Below, piece after piece: positions 31,266 through 39,530 of a stretch of DNA of 63,574 nt; the stretch's first letter is position 1; each line of letters starts with the position of its first letter. Location of the stretch: positions 1 to 63,574 of the forward strand of contig NZ_PSRT01000039.1 of NCBI RefSeq assembly GCF_004212635.1, in the 5' to 3' direction. This DNA is from Bradyrhizobium genosp. SA-3 (GTDB taxonomy: Bacteria > Pseudomonadota > Alphaproteobacteria > Rhizobiales > Xanthobacteraceae). The notes under the pieces are model-generated. The model did not search any database, had not been told where the DNA came from, and worked only from the letters and a program-made list of their open reading frames with translations. Both the position numbers and the translations under genes were made by a program.

Positions 31266-32249
31266 ATGGCCCCCCGCGCCAATTGGAAGGGTTTTCTGCG
31301 TCTGTCGCTCGTGACCTGTCCGGTCGCGCTCTATCCGGCCACTTCGGATACTGAGAAGGTCTCCTTCAACCAGATCAACCGCAAGACCGGCCACCGGATC
31401 AAGTACCTCAAGGTCGACGCCGAGACCGGTGACGAGGTCACGTCCGAGGACATCGTCAAGGGCTACAAGGTCGACACCGACACCTATATCGAGGTCACCA
31501 AGGACGAGCTCGACGACATCGCGCTGGACTCCACGCACACGATCGAGATCGACGAGTTCGTGCCGAAGGCCGATATCGACAACCGCTATCTGATCCGTCC
31601 CTATTACCTCGTGCCCGACGGCAAGGTCGGCCACGACGCCTATGCGGTGATCCGCGAGACCATCCGCAGCATGGACAAGGTCGCAATCGGCCGCGTGGTG
31701 CTGACCAACCGCGAGCACATCATCGCGCTGGAGCCGCTCGAGAGCGGGTTGATGGGCACGCTGCTGCGCTATCCCTACGAAGTGCGGAGCGAAACAGAGT
31801 ATTTCGACGACATCCAGGACGTGAAGCTGACTAAGGATATGCTCGACCTTGCAAAACACATTGTCGAGAAGAAGTCCGGCGCGTTCGAGCCCGAGCTGTT
31901 CGAGGATCACTACGAGACCGCGCTGATCGATCTCATCAACAAGAAGCGCAGCGGCATGCCGATCACCGCCAAGGCAGCGCCGAAGACCGGCGGCAATGTC
32001 ATCAACCTGATGGACGCGCTGAAGAAGAGTCTCGCGAGCGAGAAGGAGGCGGTGCCCGCGGCAAAGGTCGTCAAGGAGACCGCCAAGGGCAAGAAGCCGA
32101 AGAAGCGCGTCGAGGGCCAGCGCGAAATGCTGCTGCCGATCGCCGGCAAGGGTGGCAAGGACACCGCGGCGAAGACTGCGCCCAAGGAGGCTTCGAAGAA
32201 GGCCGATAAGCCGGTGCGCGCGCCGGCGCGGGCGAAGAAGGCCAGCTAG
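31266..32249 (+). CDS. ku: Non-homologous end joining protein Ku
   Basis: 327-residue bacterial Ku homodimer subunit that binds DNA ends and recruits a ligase. MAPRANWKGFLRLSLVTCPVALYP is the family N-terminus (positions 1-24); the core beta-barrel/bridge runs to about 230 with EIDEFVPKADIDNRYLIRPYYL near 95-120. A lysine-rich C-terminal tail (about 245-327, KKPKKRVEG and KKADKPVRAPARAKKAS) is of the DNA-binding kind. GGAG precedes the ATG. No ligD is nearby, so its ligase partner must be elsewhere. Confidence 0.95.
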   Translation: MAPRANWKGFLRLSLVTCPVALYPATSDTEKVSFNQINRKTGHRIKYLKVDAETGDEVTSEDIVKGYKVDTDTYIEVTKDELDDIALDSTHTIEIDEFVPKADIDNRYLIRPYYLVPDGKVGHDAYAVIRETIRSMDKVAIGRVVLTNREHIIALEPLESGLMGTLLRYPYEVRSETEYFDDIQDVKLTKDMLDLAKHIVEKKSGAFEPELFEDHYETALIDLINKKRSGMPITAKAAPKTGGNVINLMDALKKSLASEKEAVPAAKVVKETAKGKKPKKRVEGQREMLLPIAGKGGKDTAAKTAPKEASKKADKPVRAPARAKKAS

Positions 32250-32308
32250 ACGCATCGCACCTAACAATCGCGCCGTGATGTCCCCCCTCGCCGGTCGGCC
32301 GGACTGAC

Positions 32309-32545
32309 ATGCCCTGGTCGGCGGCGTTCGACGATCCGGTTCGCGTGAGCAACAAACGCAAGCTGCTCACGCTTCAAGAGGCGGCGGACTACATCATGCA
32401 GCTGCCTGAGGACGCCCAGCACGAGGCGCACTGGCAGACCGCCATCGAGACCTTGATCAATGCGGCCGAGACCGGCGGGGGCTGGGTGATGTTCGCCCGC
32501 ATCGCCATGTTGCGGGCGCTGAATGCGGACGGACGGCGCGAATGA
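32309..32545 (+). CDS. Uncharacterised 78-residue protein downstream of ku
   Basis: MPWSAAFDDPVRVSNKRKLL is followed by LTLQEAADYIMQLPEDAQHEAHW and a helical, largely hydrophobic stretch ending LRALNADGRRE. It is soluble and helical with no known motif. It starts 59 bases after the ku stop in the same direction. Codon use is coding-like and I recall similar small proteins across Bradyrhizobium, sometimes in several paralogues. Function unknown. Confidence 0.7.
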   Translation: MPWSAAFDDPVRVSNKRKLLTLQEAADYIMQLPEDAQHEAHWQTAIETLINAAETGGGWVMFARIAMLRALNADGRRE

Positions 32546-32653
32546 GAGCGATGGTCGGTCCCTTCGATCAGCATGCTTGCCGAGCCGTCGACGAACAGGC
32601 TCAATAATCCGTTAAGCGCGACCGTCGTTTGCCGATACGGCGGAGCTCTGCGC

Positions 32654-32920
32654 ATGAACCAGGGTATTCCTACGGGAGACAAAATTAAGCACCGGTTGTC
32701 CTTGCGCACAGCATGGTGCCAGCCCCGATCGAGCCAAGGTTCGCGTGCCGTGCAGCAGCAGGACGTCAGAAAGAACTACATCAGCATCCTGAACGACGCG
32801 CCCGAGAGTGAGCGGGCAGCGGGCACGGCGCAGTCGCAGCCGGGCACGATGAAGGACTTCGTCGGTCGCCTCACCGCCATGCTGAAACGCCGCCTCCCCA
32901 GCGCCGCGATCACCTCCTAG
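32654..32920 (+). CDS. Possible 88-residue protein in a sparse region
   Basis: Starts MNQGIPTGDKIKHR after a GGAG nine bases upstream and ends VGRLTAMLKRRLPSAAITS. No signal, membrane helix or domain is visible; composition is basic. Upstream codons to 32573 are open in the same frame. Within the 580-base stretch between the previous small gene and the Flp pilin this is the only plausible frame; the rest (32921-33125) is AT-richer and probably holds the pilin promoter. Existence is uncertain. Confidence 0.33.
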   Translation: MNQGIPTGDKIKHRLSLRTAWCQPRSSQGSRAVQQQDVRKNYISILNDAPESERAAGTAQSQPGTMKDFVGRLTAMLKRRLPSAAITS

Positions 32921-33125
32921 CACGCTGCGGCTGCCACAGAGAGTGCGCCGATTTGCATCCATTTGCATGGGATGAGGGAACCTTAATTTAATGAATGTCA
33001 CCGTATGAAACAGAGGCGCGTTCGCCCGGATTTAATTCTTTTGGCGCGCATAAAATCTATTCGATCGATTTACGAGTTCGAAAACGACGCGGCCATACAT
33101 TGGTTCGGATGAAGAGGAGTTGGCA

Positions 33126-33290
33126 ATGAGTTTGCTTAGGTCTTTCCTTGCCGATGAGACTGGCGCCACCGCCATCGAATACGGCCTGATCGCCGCCGGC
33201 ATTGCACTGGCCATCGTAACCGTTGTGAACAACACGGGCAGCCAGCTCCTCAACAACAAGTTCAACTCGATCAGTTCGTCGCTGAAGTAA
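33126..33290 (+). CDS. Flp/Fap-type type IVb pilin
   Basis: 54-residue prepilin. The class signature GATAIEYGLIAAGIALAIV follows a short leader (MSLLRSFLADET); prepilin peptidase would cut after the glycine of ETG, leaving the Glu at +5 typical of type IVb pilins. AGGAG lies eight bases before the ATG. No cpa/tad assembly genes are near, so it is an orphan major-pilin-like gene depending on assembly genes elsewhere. Confidence 0.9.
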   Translation: MSLLRSFLADETGATAIEYGLIAAGIALAIVTVVNNTGSQLLNNKFNSISSSLK

Positions 33291-33377
33291 CGGCCGCCCT
33301 GGCCTGGCGCGACGTCCCTATGCGTCGACTTCAGCATGCCTTGCGGCGGCCTTGCCGGAGCATGCAGCCTCCCCAAT

Positions 33378-33458
33378 CTCGTCATTGAGAGCCACCGGGT
33401 CCGCGCAAAGCGCGGCCCGATGAAAGACTCTGGATTGCTTCGCTGCGCTCGCAATGAC
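33378..33458. repeat. REP-like repeat (GGATTGCTTCGCTGCGCTCGCAATGAC family)
   Basis: CGTCATTGAGAGC begins the element and the right arm TTGCTTCGCTGCGCTCGCAATGAC (33435-33458) ends it; a perfect CCGCGC-AAA-GCGCGG hairpin (33401-33415) lies in the middle. This sequence type is a very common dispersed intergenic element in Bradyrhizobium. It fills the pilin-to-33588 gap (297 bases), in which I see nothing else. Confidence 0.75.
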
Positions 33459-33587
33459 AGAGTGTGGAGCGACGCCGCGGTTCCATTGACTCGAATGTCT
33501 GCTTACGGGATTCTCGCTCTGCAACCGCGGCGTGGCTCGACGAGCCATGCTGTCTATCGATGAACCAGAGCTGCTTGAAGGATGCAG

Positions 33588-34007
33588 ATGAGAAGCGTGA
33601 CGCTGTTGGCGCTCAGCCTCATTTTTGTCGGCGTCTGGTCGGGCGACGGCGCGAGAGGACAGACCTCGGCCGCGCCGCCGGTTTCGCTTGCCCCGCCCAA
33701 TGCATCGCCGCCACGCGGGAGCGCCGCAAATTCAAGAATTCCGCCGGCGCCATCCGGCAGAGAGGCTTCGCCACCTGTGGTCGGCGGGCTTCCACAGGTG
33801 CCGAATCCGGCCGCCGACTACGATGGCTTCAGCGTCGGCACCGACGACAATGACACCCCAAGTCAGGTGACGCCGCCCGTGAGGACACGCGCAGCAAAGG
33901 GCTCCAGGTCCAATCCGGATACAAGCGGCCTCGCCGGACAGTCGTCGATCGATCAGGACGACGAGGCGTTGCAACGAAAGCTGACGATTTGCAAGAACTG
34001 CAAATAG
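33588..34007 (+). CDS. Secreted proline-rich protein of unknown function
   Basis: 139 residues beginning MRSVTLLALSLIFVGVWSGDGARGQ, a signal peptide with cleavage around residue 25. The mature part is disordered, rich in Pro, Ala and Ser, and ends with an acidic patch and LTICKNCK, so two cysteines close to the C-terminus. GAAGG is six bases before the chosen ATG; an ATG two codons upstream has no room for a ribosome site. No family recognised. It converges on the cytochrome gene. Confidence 0.6.
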   Translation: MRSVTLLALSLIFVGVWSGDGARGQTSAAPPVSLAPPNASPPRGSAANSRIPPAPSGREASPPVVGGLPQVPNPAADYDGFSVGTDDNDTPSQVTPPVRTRAAKGSRSNPDTSGLAGQSSIDQDDEALQRKLTICKNCK

Positions 34008-34044
34008 GGAAGTTTGTTGCTCGCGCGCGGAGATCAATTGCAAG

Positions 34045-34677
34045 CTAGTTCGGACAGGGTTGTCCGGCGGCGCCCCACAGGGCCATGTCCTTGACGTGAT
34101 CTTCGAAAGTGCCCGGCGGCGTCGCGCGGCCTGCCCCGGGCGCCCAGCCCCGCGGAATGAAGCCGCTCAGCGACGCATCGTGCCGCAAGTGCTCGACGAG
34201 ACCGGCGGCGTCACGACCGCCATTGCGCTTGGGATCCTTCATCTGCGCGCAAATCTCGGCGCCGCTCTTGCCGAACCAGATGAAATCGACCGGAGCGAGT
34301 TGCCAGTCGATGCCGGCGCGCGGCGGCGATGGTGCCGGCTCGTTCGCCTGGGTGGAGGTCATGTGACAGGTCGAACACGGGATCGCCTCCGCGCCGATGC
34401 GGCTCTCGCCGCCGTGGATGTTCATGCCATGCGCGCGCGGTTTGGTTTCGCCGGCCGGCGTCCAGATCGGAATTGCCTTGGCATCGACATGGCAATTGGC
34501 ACAACGCGGATGTGTCACCACCGCTTCAATCCGCTTCCAGGCCTCCAGACCCTCGGCGCGGCTGACGCTGCCCGGCGGCAGCACGTTCTTGGCGGCCTCG
34601 TCCTTGGCCACGACAATTCCCGTGAGAGCGGCCATTGCCGCGCCGGCGAGGACGAGCGCAATCAGAGATCCCTTCAT
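34045..34677 (-). CDS. Periplasmic diheme cytochrome c associated with molybdenum hydroxylase
   Basis: 210 residues with a signal peptide (MKGSLIALVLAGAAMAALTGIVVAK, positions 1-25) and two heme c sites, RCANCH near 60 and CSTCH near 100. It follows the large molybdenum subunit gene by eight bases on the same strand, so it probably carries electrons from the hydroxylase to the respiratory chain. Maturation would need the cycHJKL system also in this window. The ATG at 34677 follows GAGGC. Confidence 0.8.
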   Translation of the reverse strand: MKGSLIALVLAGAAMAALTGIVVAKDEAAKNVLPPGSVSRAEGLEAWKRIEAVVTHPRCANCHVDAKAIPIWTPAGETKPRAHGMNIHGGESRIGAEAIPCSTCHMTSTQANEPAPSPPRAGIDWQLAPVDFIWFGKSGAEICAQMKDPKRNGGRDAAGLVEHLRHDASLSGFIPRGWAPGAGRATPPGTFEDHVKDMALWGAAGQPCPN

Positions 34678-34685
34678 GGCCTGCC

Positions 34686-36941
34686 TCACACGAAATCGAT
34701 GAACTTATTGAAGGGCATTTCACGGATGCGCAGTCCGGTCGCCGCGAAGATCGCGTTGGCGAGCGCGGGGGCGGCCGGCGGAACAGGCGGCTCTCCGACG
34801 CCGCGAACTTTGGGATCGTTCTCGAGCCCACGAACTTCGATGACCGGGCATTGGTAGATCCGCATGGCCTCGTGGTGGTTGTAATTGGTCTGCTGCACCG
34901 CGCCCTTTGCGTAGGTGAGCTCGCAGTTGATGGCGTGGCCCAGTCCCCAGATGACGCCGCCCTGCACCTGGTTCTCGAAGTTGACGGGATCGACGACCTT
35001 GCCGACATCGACCACGACCCAGACCTTATCGATCCTGATGCCGCTGTCGGTCTTCGTGACCTCGACGACTTCGGCTGTCGGTGTCCCAAAGGCTTCGACG
35101 AACGCGACGCCTCGTCCTCGGCCGTTCCCGAGCGGTCCCTTCCAATCCGACATTTCAGCGAGCGTCTCAAGCAGCTTGCGGTAGGTCGGAACGGCGCACA
35201 TCTCGATGCGCGCCTTCATCGGATCGAGGCCCGCCGCATGGATCAGTTCGTCGATGAAGCTTTCGGTGAAGAAGCCGGCCGTCGAGGCTCCGACTGACCG
35301 CCACGTGGTGCTCGGCGACAAGCCCTGCGCCTCATAGGTCGTGGCCCGGAAATTGGGGATGTCGTAATAGACGTTCCACAGGCCGGCAGCCAATTGACCA
35401 TCGGGATCCTTCGAAGGAATGCCCGAACGCTCAAGCAGCCCCTTGAGCGGAGCCGTCGAGGCCAGTTGCAAATCGGCCGCGACGATCTTGCCCTTGTCGA
35501 CGCTTCCCCTATGCCGGGCGATCGCAATCTGTCGCGGAATGTCCTGGAGAAAATCTTCCTCGCGCGAGAACACCAGCTTGATCGGCGTCCCGCGCATCTG
35601 GTTTGCGATCTCGGCGAGAACACGCACGTTCTCGTATTCGAGACGATGGCCAAAACTGCCGCCACTCCACTGATTGTGGAAGGTGACCTGTTCCGGCTTC
35701 AGACCGATCGCCGTCGCAGCGACATGCTGCACGAATTGGGGGCTCTGGTGACCGACCCAGATCTCCATCCCCTTGTCGGTAACGAGGCCGATCCCATTGA
35801 GCGGCTCGAGCGGCTGATGAGCCACATAGGGCGCGCGATACTCGGCCTCGACGCGTGTGCCCGTCTTCAGGCCGGCTTCGACATCGCCGATCTTCCGCCA
35901 CTCCTTGCCCAGGAATTCGGGCTTGAACGAGGATTCCAGAACTTTCCAATGGTCGGCTTGCTCGGCGGGATACACTGACGGCGCCCACTCGCAAGCGATC
36001 GCGTCGGCCGCTTTGATCGCGTACCAGCTGTTCGTGGCGATCGCCGCAACGCCATTCTTGATTTCGAGGATCTTCTTGACCCCCGGCATCGACCGCGCCT
36101 TGCTGGCGTCGTACGATTTCAGCGGTTGTCCCTTGTTGGGGTTCAGCTTGACGGAGGCGTACAGCATGCTGTCCATCTTCTGGTCGATGCCGAACTTCAA
36201 CTCGCCCATGACCTTCGCGCGAACGTCGAGGCGCGTCATCGGCTTACCCAGCATGCGCCATTTGGACGGGTCGCGCGGCTTGGCATCGAGCACCGGAGGT
36301 ACTTTTGCGGCCTCCGCCGCGAGCTCGACATAGGCGATCTTGGTTCCGCCCAGCAGGATCACATGGCCGGATTGGGTGCGGAGGTCGGCCACAGCAATGC
36401 CGGAACGTTTGGCCGCAGCCGCCTTCAGCGTCTCGCGCGCGACAGCGCCGGCAACGCGCAGCTTTTCATAGGTGTCCGGGATCGTGCTCGACCCGCCGGT
36501 CATTTGCAGGCCGGATTTTCTGAGATTTTCGAGGACAGCGGCGCGCGCTTCCTCGGCCGCCGAACTCTGGTCGGCCGCCAGGAACGGCGCGAACTCATCT
36601 GCAAAACCCGTGTTGAAATAGGCCGGGCTAGGCCCTGCAAACCGGATTTCGAACTGACCGGGATCGAGGTCCATCTCTTCGGCGATCATGATCGGCTGCG
36701 CCGAGCCGACGCCCTGGCCGATGTCGGCGTGCTGGGCGATGAGCGTGATCTTGTCCGGACTGATCTCGACCCAGGGATTGAAGGTCACGGAGTCCGGCCC
36801 GAGGCCGGCAGCCAACGGATTGCCATTAGCGCTCGGCGTTGCGGCCTCGGCATTGCCGTAGGCGCCGAAGGCGATGCCGCCGGCGACGGCGGCGGAGCCG
36901 AAAACGAAGGCCCGACGCGAAAGACTCTGCATGTGGCCCAT
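34686..36941 (-). CDS. Molybdopterin-binding subunit of xanthine dehydrogenase family (isoquinoline 1-oxidoreductase beta type)
   Basis: 751-residue large subunit of a two-subunit molybdenum hydroxylase. The N-terminus has a twin-arginine signal (SRRAFVFGSAAVAGGIAFGA), so the complex is folded first and exported with its cofactors. Molybdopterin-binding segments include WVGHQSPQFVQ, WSGGSFGHRLEYENV and GEPPVPPAAPALANAIFAATG (about 725-745); the catalytic glutamate follows VRGVGEPP. Substrates are N-heterocycles or aldehydes; which one is unknown. The ATG at 36941 is one base after the stop of the [2Fe-2S] subunit. Confidence 0.9.
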   Translation of the reverse strand: MGHMQSLSRRAFVFGSAAVAGGIAFGAYGNAEAATPSANGNPLAAGLGPDSVTFNPWVEISPDKITLIAQHADIGQGVGSAQPIMIAEEMDLDPGQFEIRFAGPSPAYFNTGFADEFAPFLAADQSSAAEEARAAVLENLRKSGLQMTGGSSTIPDTYEKLRVAGAVARETLKAAAAKRSGIAVADLRTQSGHVILLGGTKIAYVELAAEAAKVPPVLDAKPRDPSKWRMLGKPMTRLDVRAKVMGELKFGIDQKMDSMLYASVKLNPNKGQPLKSYDASKARSMPGVKKILEIKNGVAAIATNSWYAIKAADAIACEWAPSVYPAEQADHWKVLESSFKPEFLGKEWRKIGDVEAGLKTGTRVEAEYRAPYVAHQPLEPLNGIGLVTDKGMEIWVGHQSPQFVQHVAATAIGLKPEQVTFHNQWSGGSFGHRLEYENVRVLAEIANQMRGTPIKLVFSREEDFLQDIPRQIAIARHRGSVDKGKIVAADLQLASTAPLKGLLERSGIPSKDPDGQLAAGLWNVYYDIPNFRATTYEAQGLSPSTTWRSVGASTAGFFTESFIDELIHAAGLDPMKARIEMCAVPTYRKLLETLAEMSDWKGPLGNGRGRGVAFVEAFGTPTAEVVEVTKTDSGIRIDKVWVVVDVGKVVDPVNFENQVQGGVIWGLGHAINCELTYAKGAVQQTNYNHHEAMRIYQCPVIEVRGLENDPKVRGVGEPPVPPAAPALANAIFAATGLRIREMPFNKFIDFV

Positions 36942-36942
36942 C

Positions 36943-37404
36943 TCACTTCTCCGCCATCTTGTTGGCCGCCGCATGGATCGCGGCGCGAATGCGGGGATAG
37001 GTACCGCAGCGGCAGAGATTGCCGGACATCACCTGATCGATCTGCTCGTCCGTCGGCCGGGAGATCAGCTCAAGAAGCGAGATGGCCTGCATGATCTGGC
37101 CGGTCTGGCAGTAGCCGCATTGCGGGACCTGATGCTCGATCCAGGCCTGAAGGACCGGGTGCTGCTCTCTTTTGTCCAAGCCTTCGATCGTGATGACCGA
37201 CTTACCGGCGACCTCGCCGATATGCGACTGACAGGATCGGACCGCCATTCCGTCGATCTGGACGGTGCAGGCGCCGCATTGCGCGACCCCGCAGCCGTAT
37301 TTGGGACTGGTGATACCGAGCTCGTCACGCAGCACCCACAACAGAGGCATCTCGGGAACGACATCGACCCTGTGCTTGATCCCATTGACGGTGAGCTCGA
37401 TCAT
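36943..37404 (-). CDS. [2Fe-2S] subunit of molybdenum hydroxylase (isoquinoline 1-oxidoreductase alpha type)
   Basis: 153 residues. The plant-ferredoxin-type cluster [12 protein letters not shown]...C and the helical cluster CGYCQTGQ...[12 protein letters not shown] are complete. It accepts electrons from the molybdenum subunit. No separate FAD subunit is encoded nearby, which fits the isoquinoline oxidoreductase class. The ATG at 37404 opens [15 protein letters not shown]; the longer frame upstream lacks coding character. It has no export signal and would be co-exported with the large subunit. Confidence 0.92.
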   Translation of the reverse strand: MIELTVNGIKHRVDVVPEMPLLWVLRDELGITSPKYGCGVAQCGACTVQIDGMAVRSCQSHIGEVAGKSVITIEGLDKREQHPVLQAWIEHQVPQCGYCQTGQIMQAISLLELISRPTDEQIDQVMSGNLCRCGTYPRIRAAIHAAANKMAEK

Positions 37405-37788
37405 GTCGATGTGTCCCTTCGCAATGTTGGAACTAGCGTGCCTTCGAAGCTTCAACACTGTCAAACCGAATCCCCATCGCATCTGCGCTCACTTTCAAAT
37501 TTGCACGATAACCGCGGCGAGTTTGCATTTTGGGGGCAGCCTGCATGCGTTGAGCTGCCTCTTTCGACAGCAGTGCATTGCGTGAGTGCGCCTTCTCGTC
37601 GCGCGACATCTTGATCGATTTGGCGAGGACACTGCGAACCGCAGAGTGGCGACGACGGTCCTTGCACACCTGCTGCATGGCAGACCTACCTGCAGGCGCG
37701 ATCAACTGCGCTTTACGCCTCTCCAATTTCCTGATCCTCTCTCCTCCAATCAGCCGGACCAACCGGCCTGCCCAGGGAGAGAGACGCC
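37405..37788. other. Intergenic region between divergent hydroxylase and ThDP-enzyme genes
   Basis: 384 bases that must hold promoters for both directions. A minus-strand frame of 58 codons (37433-37609) starting MSRDEKAHSRN is basic and lacks a good ribosome site; I do not call it. No repeat or strong dyad was noticed. Confidence 0.4.
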
Positions 37789-39423
37789 ATGAAGCTCGGC
37801 ACCGCCATTGCGGAAATCATGCGGCGTGAGGGGATCGAGATCCTCTGCGGCTATCCGGTCAACCATCTGATCGAGCATGCGGCGAAAGCCGAGATCCGAC
37901 CCGTGATGGTGCGGCAGGAGCGTGTCGGCATCCATATGGCGGATGCGATCTCGCGGGTGACGTCGGGCCGCAGCATCGGCGCGTTCTGCATGCAGCATGG
38001 GCCGGGCGCGGAGAACGCGATGGGCGGCGTTGCGCAGTGCTTCGGCGAATCCGTTCCCGTGCTGGTGCTGCCGATGGGCTATCAGCGCCGGCTTGCGCAT
38101 ATCGAGCCGAACTTCAATTCCAGCGAGGCGATGAAGCCGTTCGCGAAATCCTCCGAGCCAATCATTCTCGCCGCCGAAGTCGCCAACATCTTTCGCCGCG
38201 CCTTCACCAAGCTGAAGAACGGCCGCGGCGGGCCTGTCATCGTCGAGATCCCCTCCGATATGTGGAACGAGGAGGTGCCGGAGCCGCTGAACTACACGCC
38301 GGTGCTGCGCACCCGCTACGGCGCCGACCCTGTTCACGTGAAGGAAGCAGCCAGCCTGCTCGTGAATGCAAAACGGCCGGTGATCTATGCCGGCCAGGGT
38401 GTGCATTACGCGCAGGCGTGGCCGCAACTGAAACGGCTCGCCGAGCGGCTGGCGATCCCCGTCACCACCAGCCTTGGCGGCAAGTCGTCGTTTCCGGAAA
38501 CGCATCCGCTCTCGCTCGGCTCGGGCGGGCTCGCGGTGCCGCGCGCAGTGCCGAAGTTTCTAGCAGAAGCCGACGTCATCTTCGGCATCGGCTGCTCCTT
38601 CACCGAGACCAATTTCGGCATCGCGATGCCGAAGGGCAAGACCATCATCCACTCCACGCTCGACCCGAACCACCTCAACAAGGATGTGGAAGCCAAGATC
38701 GGCCTCGTCGGCGATGCCGGCCTCGTGCTCGATGCGCTGCTGGAGGAGGTCGGCAAGTCGGTTACATCCGATCGCGACGCCTCGGCGGTCGCGGCCGAGA
38801 TTGCGGCCTCGCACAAGGAGTGGCTGGCGAAATGGATGCCGAAACTTACCAGCAATGACGCGCCGCTCAGCCCCTATCGCGTGCTGTGGGATCTTCAGCA
38901 CACCGTCGACATCCACAACACCATCATCACGCATGATGCCGGCAGCCCGCGCGACCAGCTCTCGCCGTTCTGGAAATCGGTCGAGCCCCTCACCTATCTC
39001 GGCTGGGGCAAGACGACACAGCTCGGCTATGGCCTTGGGCTCGCGATGGGCGCCAAGCTCGCAAAGCCGGACAAGCTCTGCATCAATGTCTGGGGCGATG
39101 CGGCGATTGGCTTTACCGGCATGGATTTCGAGACCGCAGTGCGCGAGCGCATCCCGATCATGTCGATCCTGCTCAACAATTTCTCGATGGCGATCGAATT
39201 GAAGGTGATGCCGGTCTCGACCGAGAAATATCGCTCGACCGACATTTCCGGCGACTACGCCGCGATGGCGCGCGCCTTCGGCGGCCATGGCGAGCGGGTG
39301 ACGAGTCCGGAGGAGATCGTGCCCGCGATCAAGCGCGGCATCCAGAAGACGCAGGAAGGCGTGCCGGTGCTGCTGGAGTTCATCACCAGCAAGGAAACCG
39401 AGGTGTCGCGGCCGGGCACGTGA
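37789..39423 (+). CDS. Thiamine diphosphate-dependent enzyme, acetolactate synthase-like
   Basis: 544 residues with the three-domain layout of the acetolactate synthase/benzoylformate decarboxylase family: Pyr domain (1-170) with catalytic-type glutamate in RQERVGIHMADA, a central Rossmann-like domain (190-340), and a PP domain with GDAAIGFTGMDFETAV...NNFSM, the ThDP/Mg motif. A strong AGGGAGAGAGA site precedes the ATG. There is no regulatory subunit gene, so a role in branched-chain amino acid synthesis is unlikely; decarboxylation or carboligation of an unknown 2-oxo acid is more probable. Confidence 0.85.
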   Translation: MKLGTAIAEIMRREGIEILCGYPVNHLIEHAAKAEIRPVMVRQERVGIHMADAISRVTSGRSIGAFCMQHGPGAENAMGGVAQCFGESVPVLVLPMGYQRRLAHIEPNFNSSEAMKPFAKSSEPIILAAEVANIFRRAFTKLKNGRGGPVIVEIPSDMWNEEVPEPLNYTPVLRTRYGADPVHVKEAASLLVNAKRPVIYAGQGVHYAQAWPQLKRLAERLAIPVTTSLGGKSSFPETHPLSLGSGGLAVPRAVPKFLAEADVIFGIGCSFTETNFGIAMPKGKTIIHSTLDPNHLNKDVEAKIGLVGDAGLVLDALLEEVGKSVTSDRDASAVAAEIAASHKEWLAKWMPKLTSNDAPLSPYRVLWDLQHTVDIHNTIITHDAGSPRDQLSPFWKSVEPLTYLGWGKTTQLGYGLGLAMGAKLAKPDKLCINVWGDAAIGFTGMDFETAVRERIPIMSILLNNFSMAIELKVMPVSTEKYRSTDISGDYAAMARAFGGHGERVTSPEEIVPAIKRGIQKTQEGVPVLLEFITSKETEVSRPGT

Positions 39424-39530
39424 GCTGGAACGGGCGTCAGCGGCAAGGCCGCGTGCGCTGGCTCCGGCCGCAGAAGATGTGATAATCCGGCCCGGTGCCG
39501 CGCAAGCCGCGGCATCAAGCCGGATTAGGA

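Noticed and set aside
37433..37762. Basic minus-strand frame between the hydroxylase and ThDP-enzyme genes
   Set aside because: No ribosome site or family; overlaps the expected divergent promoters.
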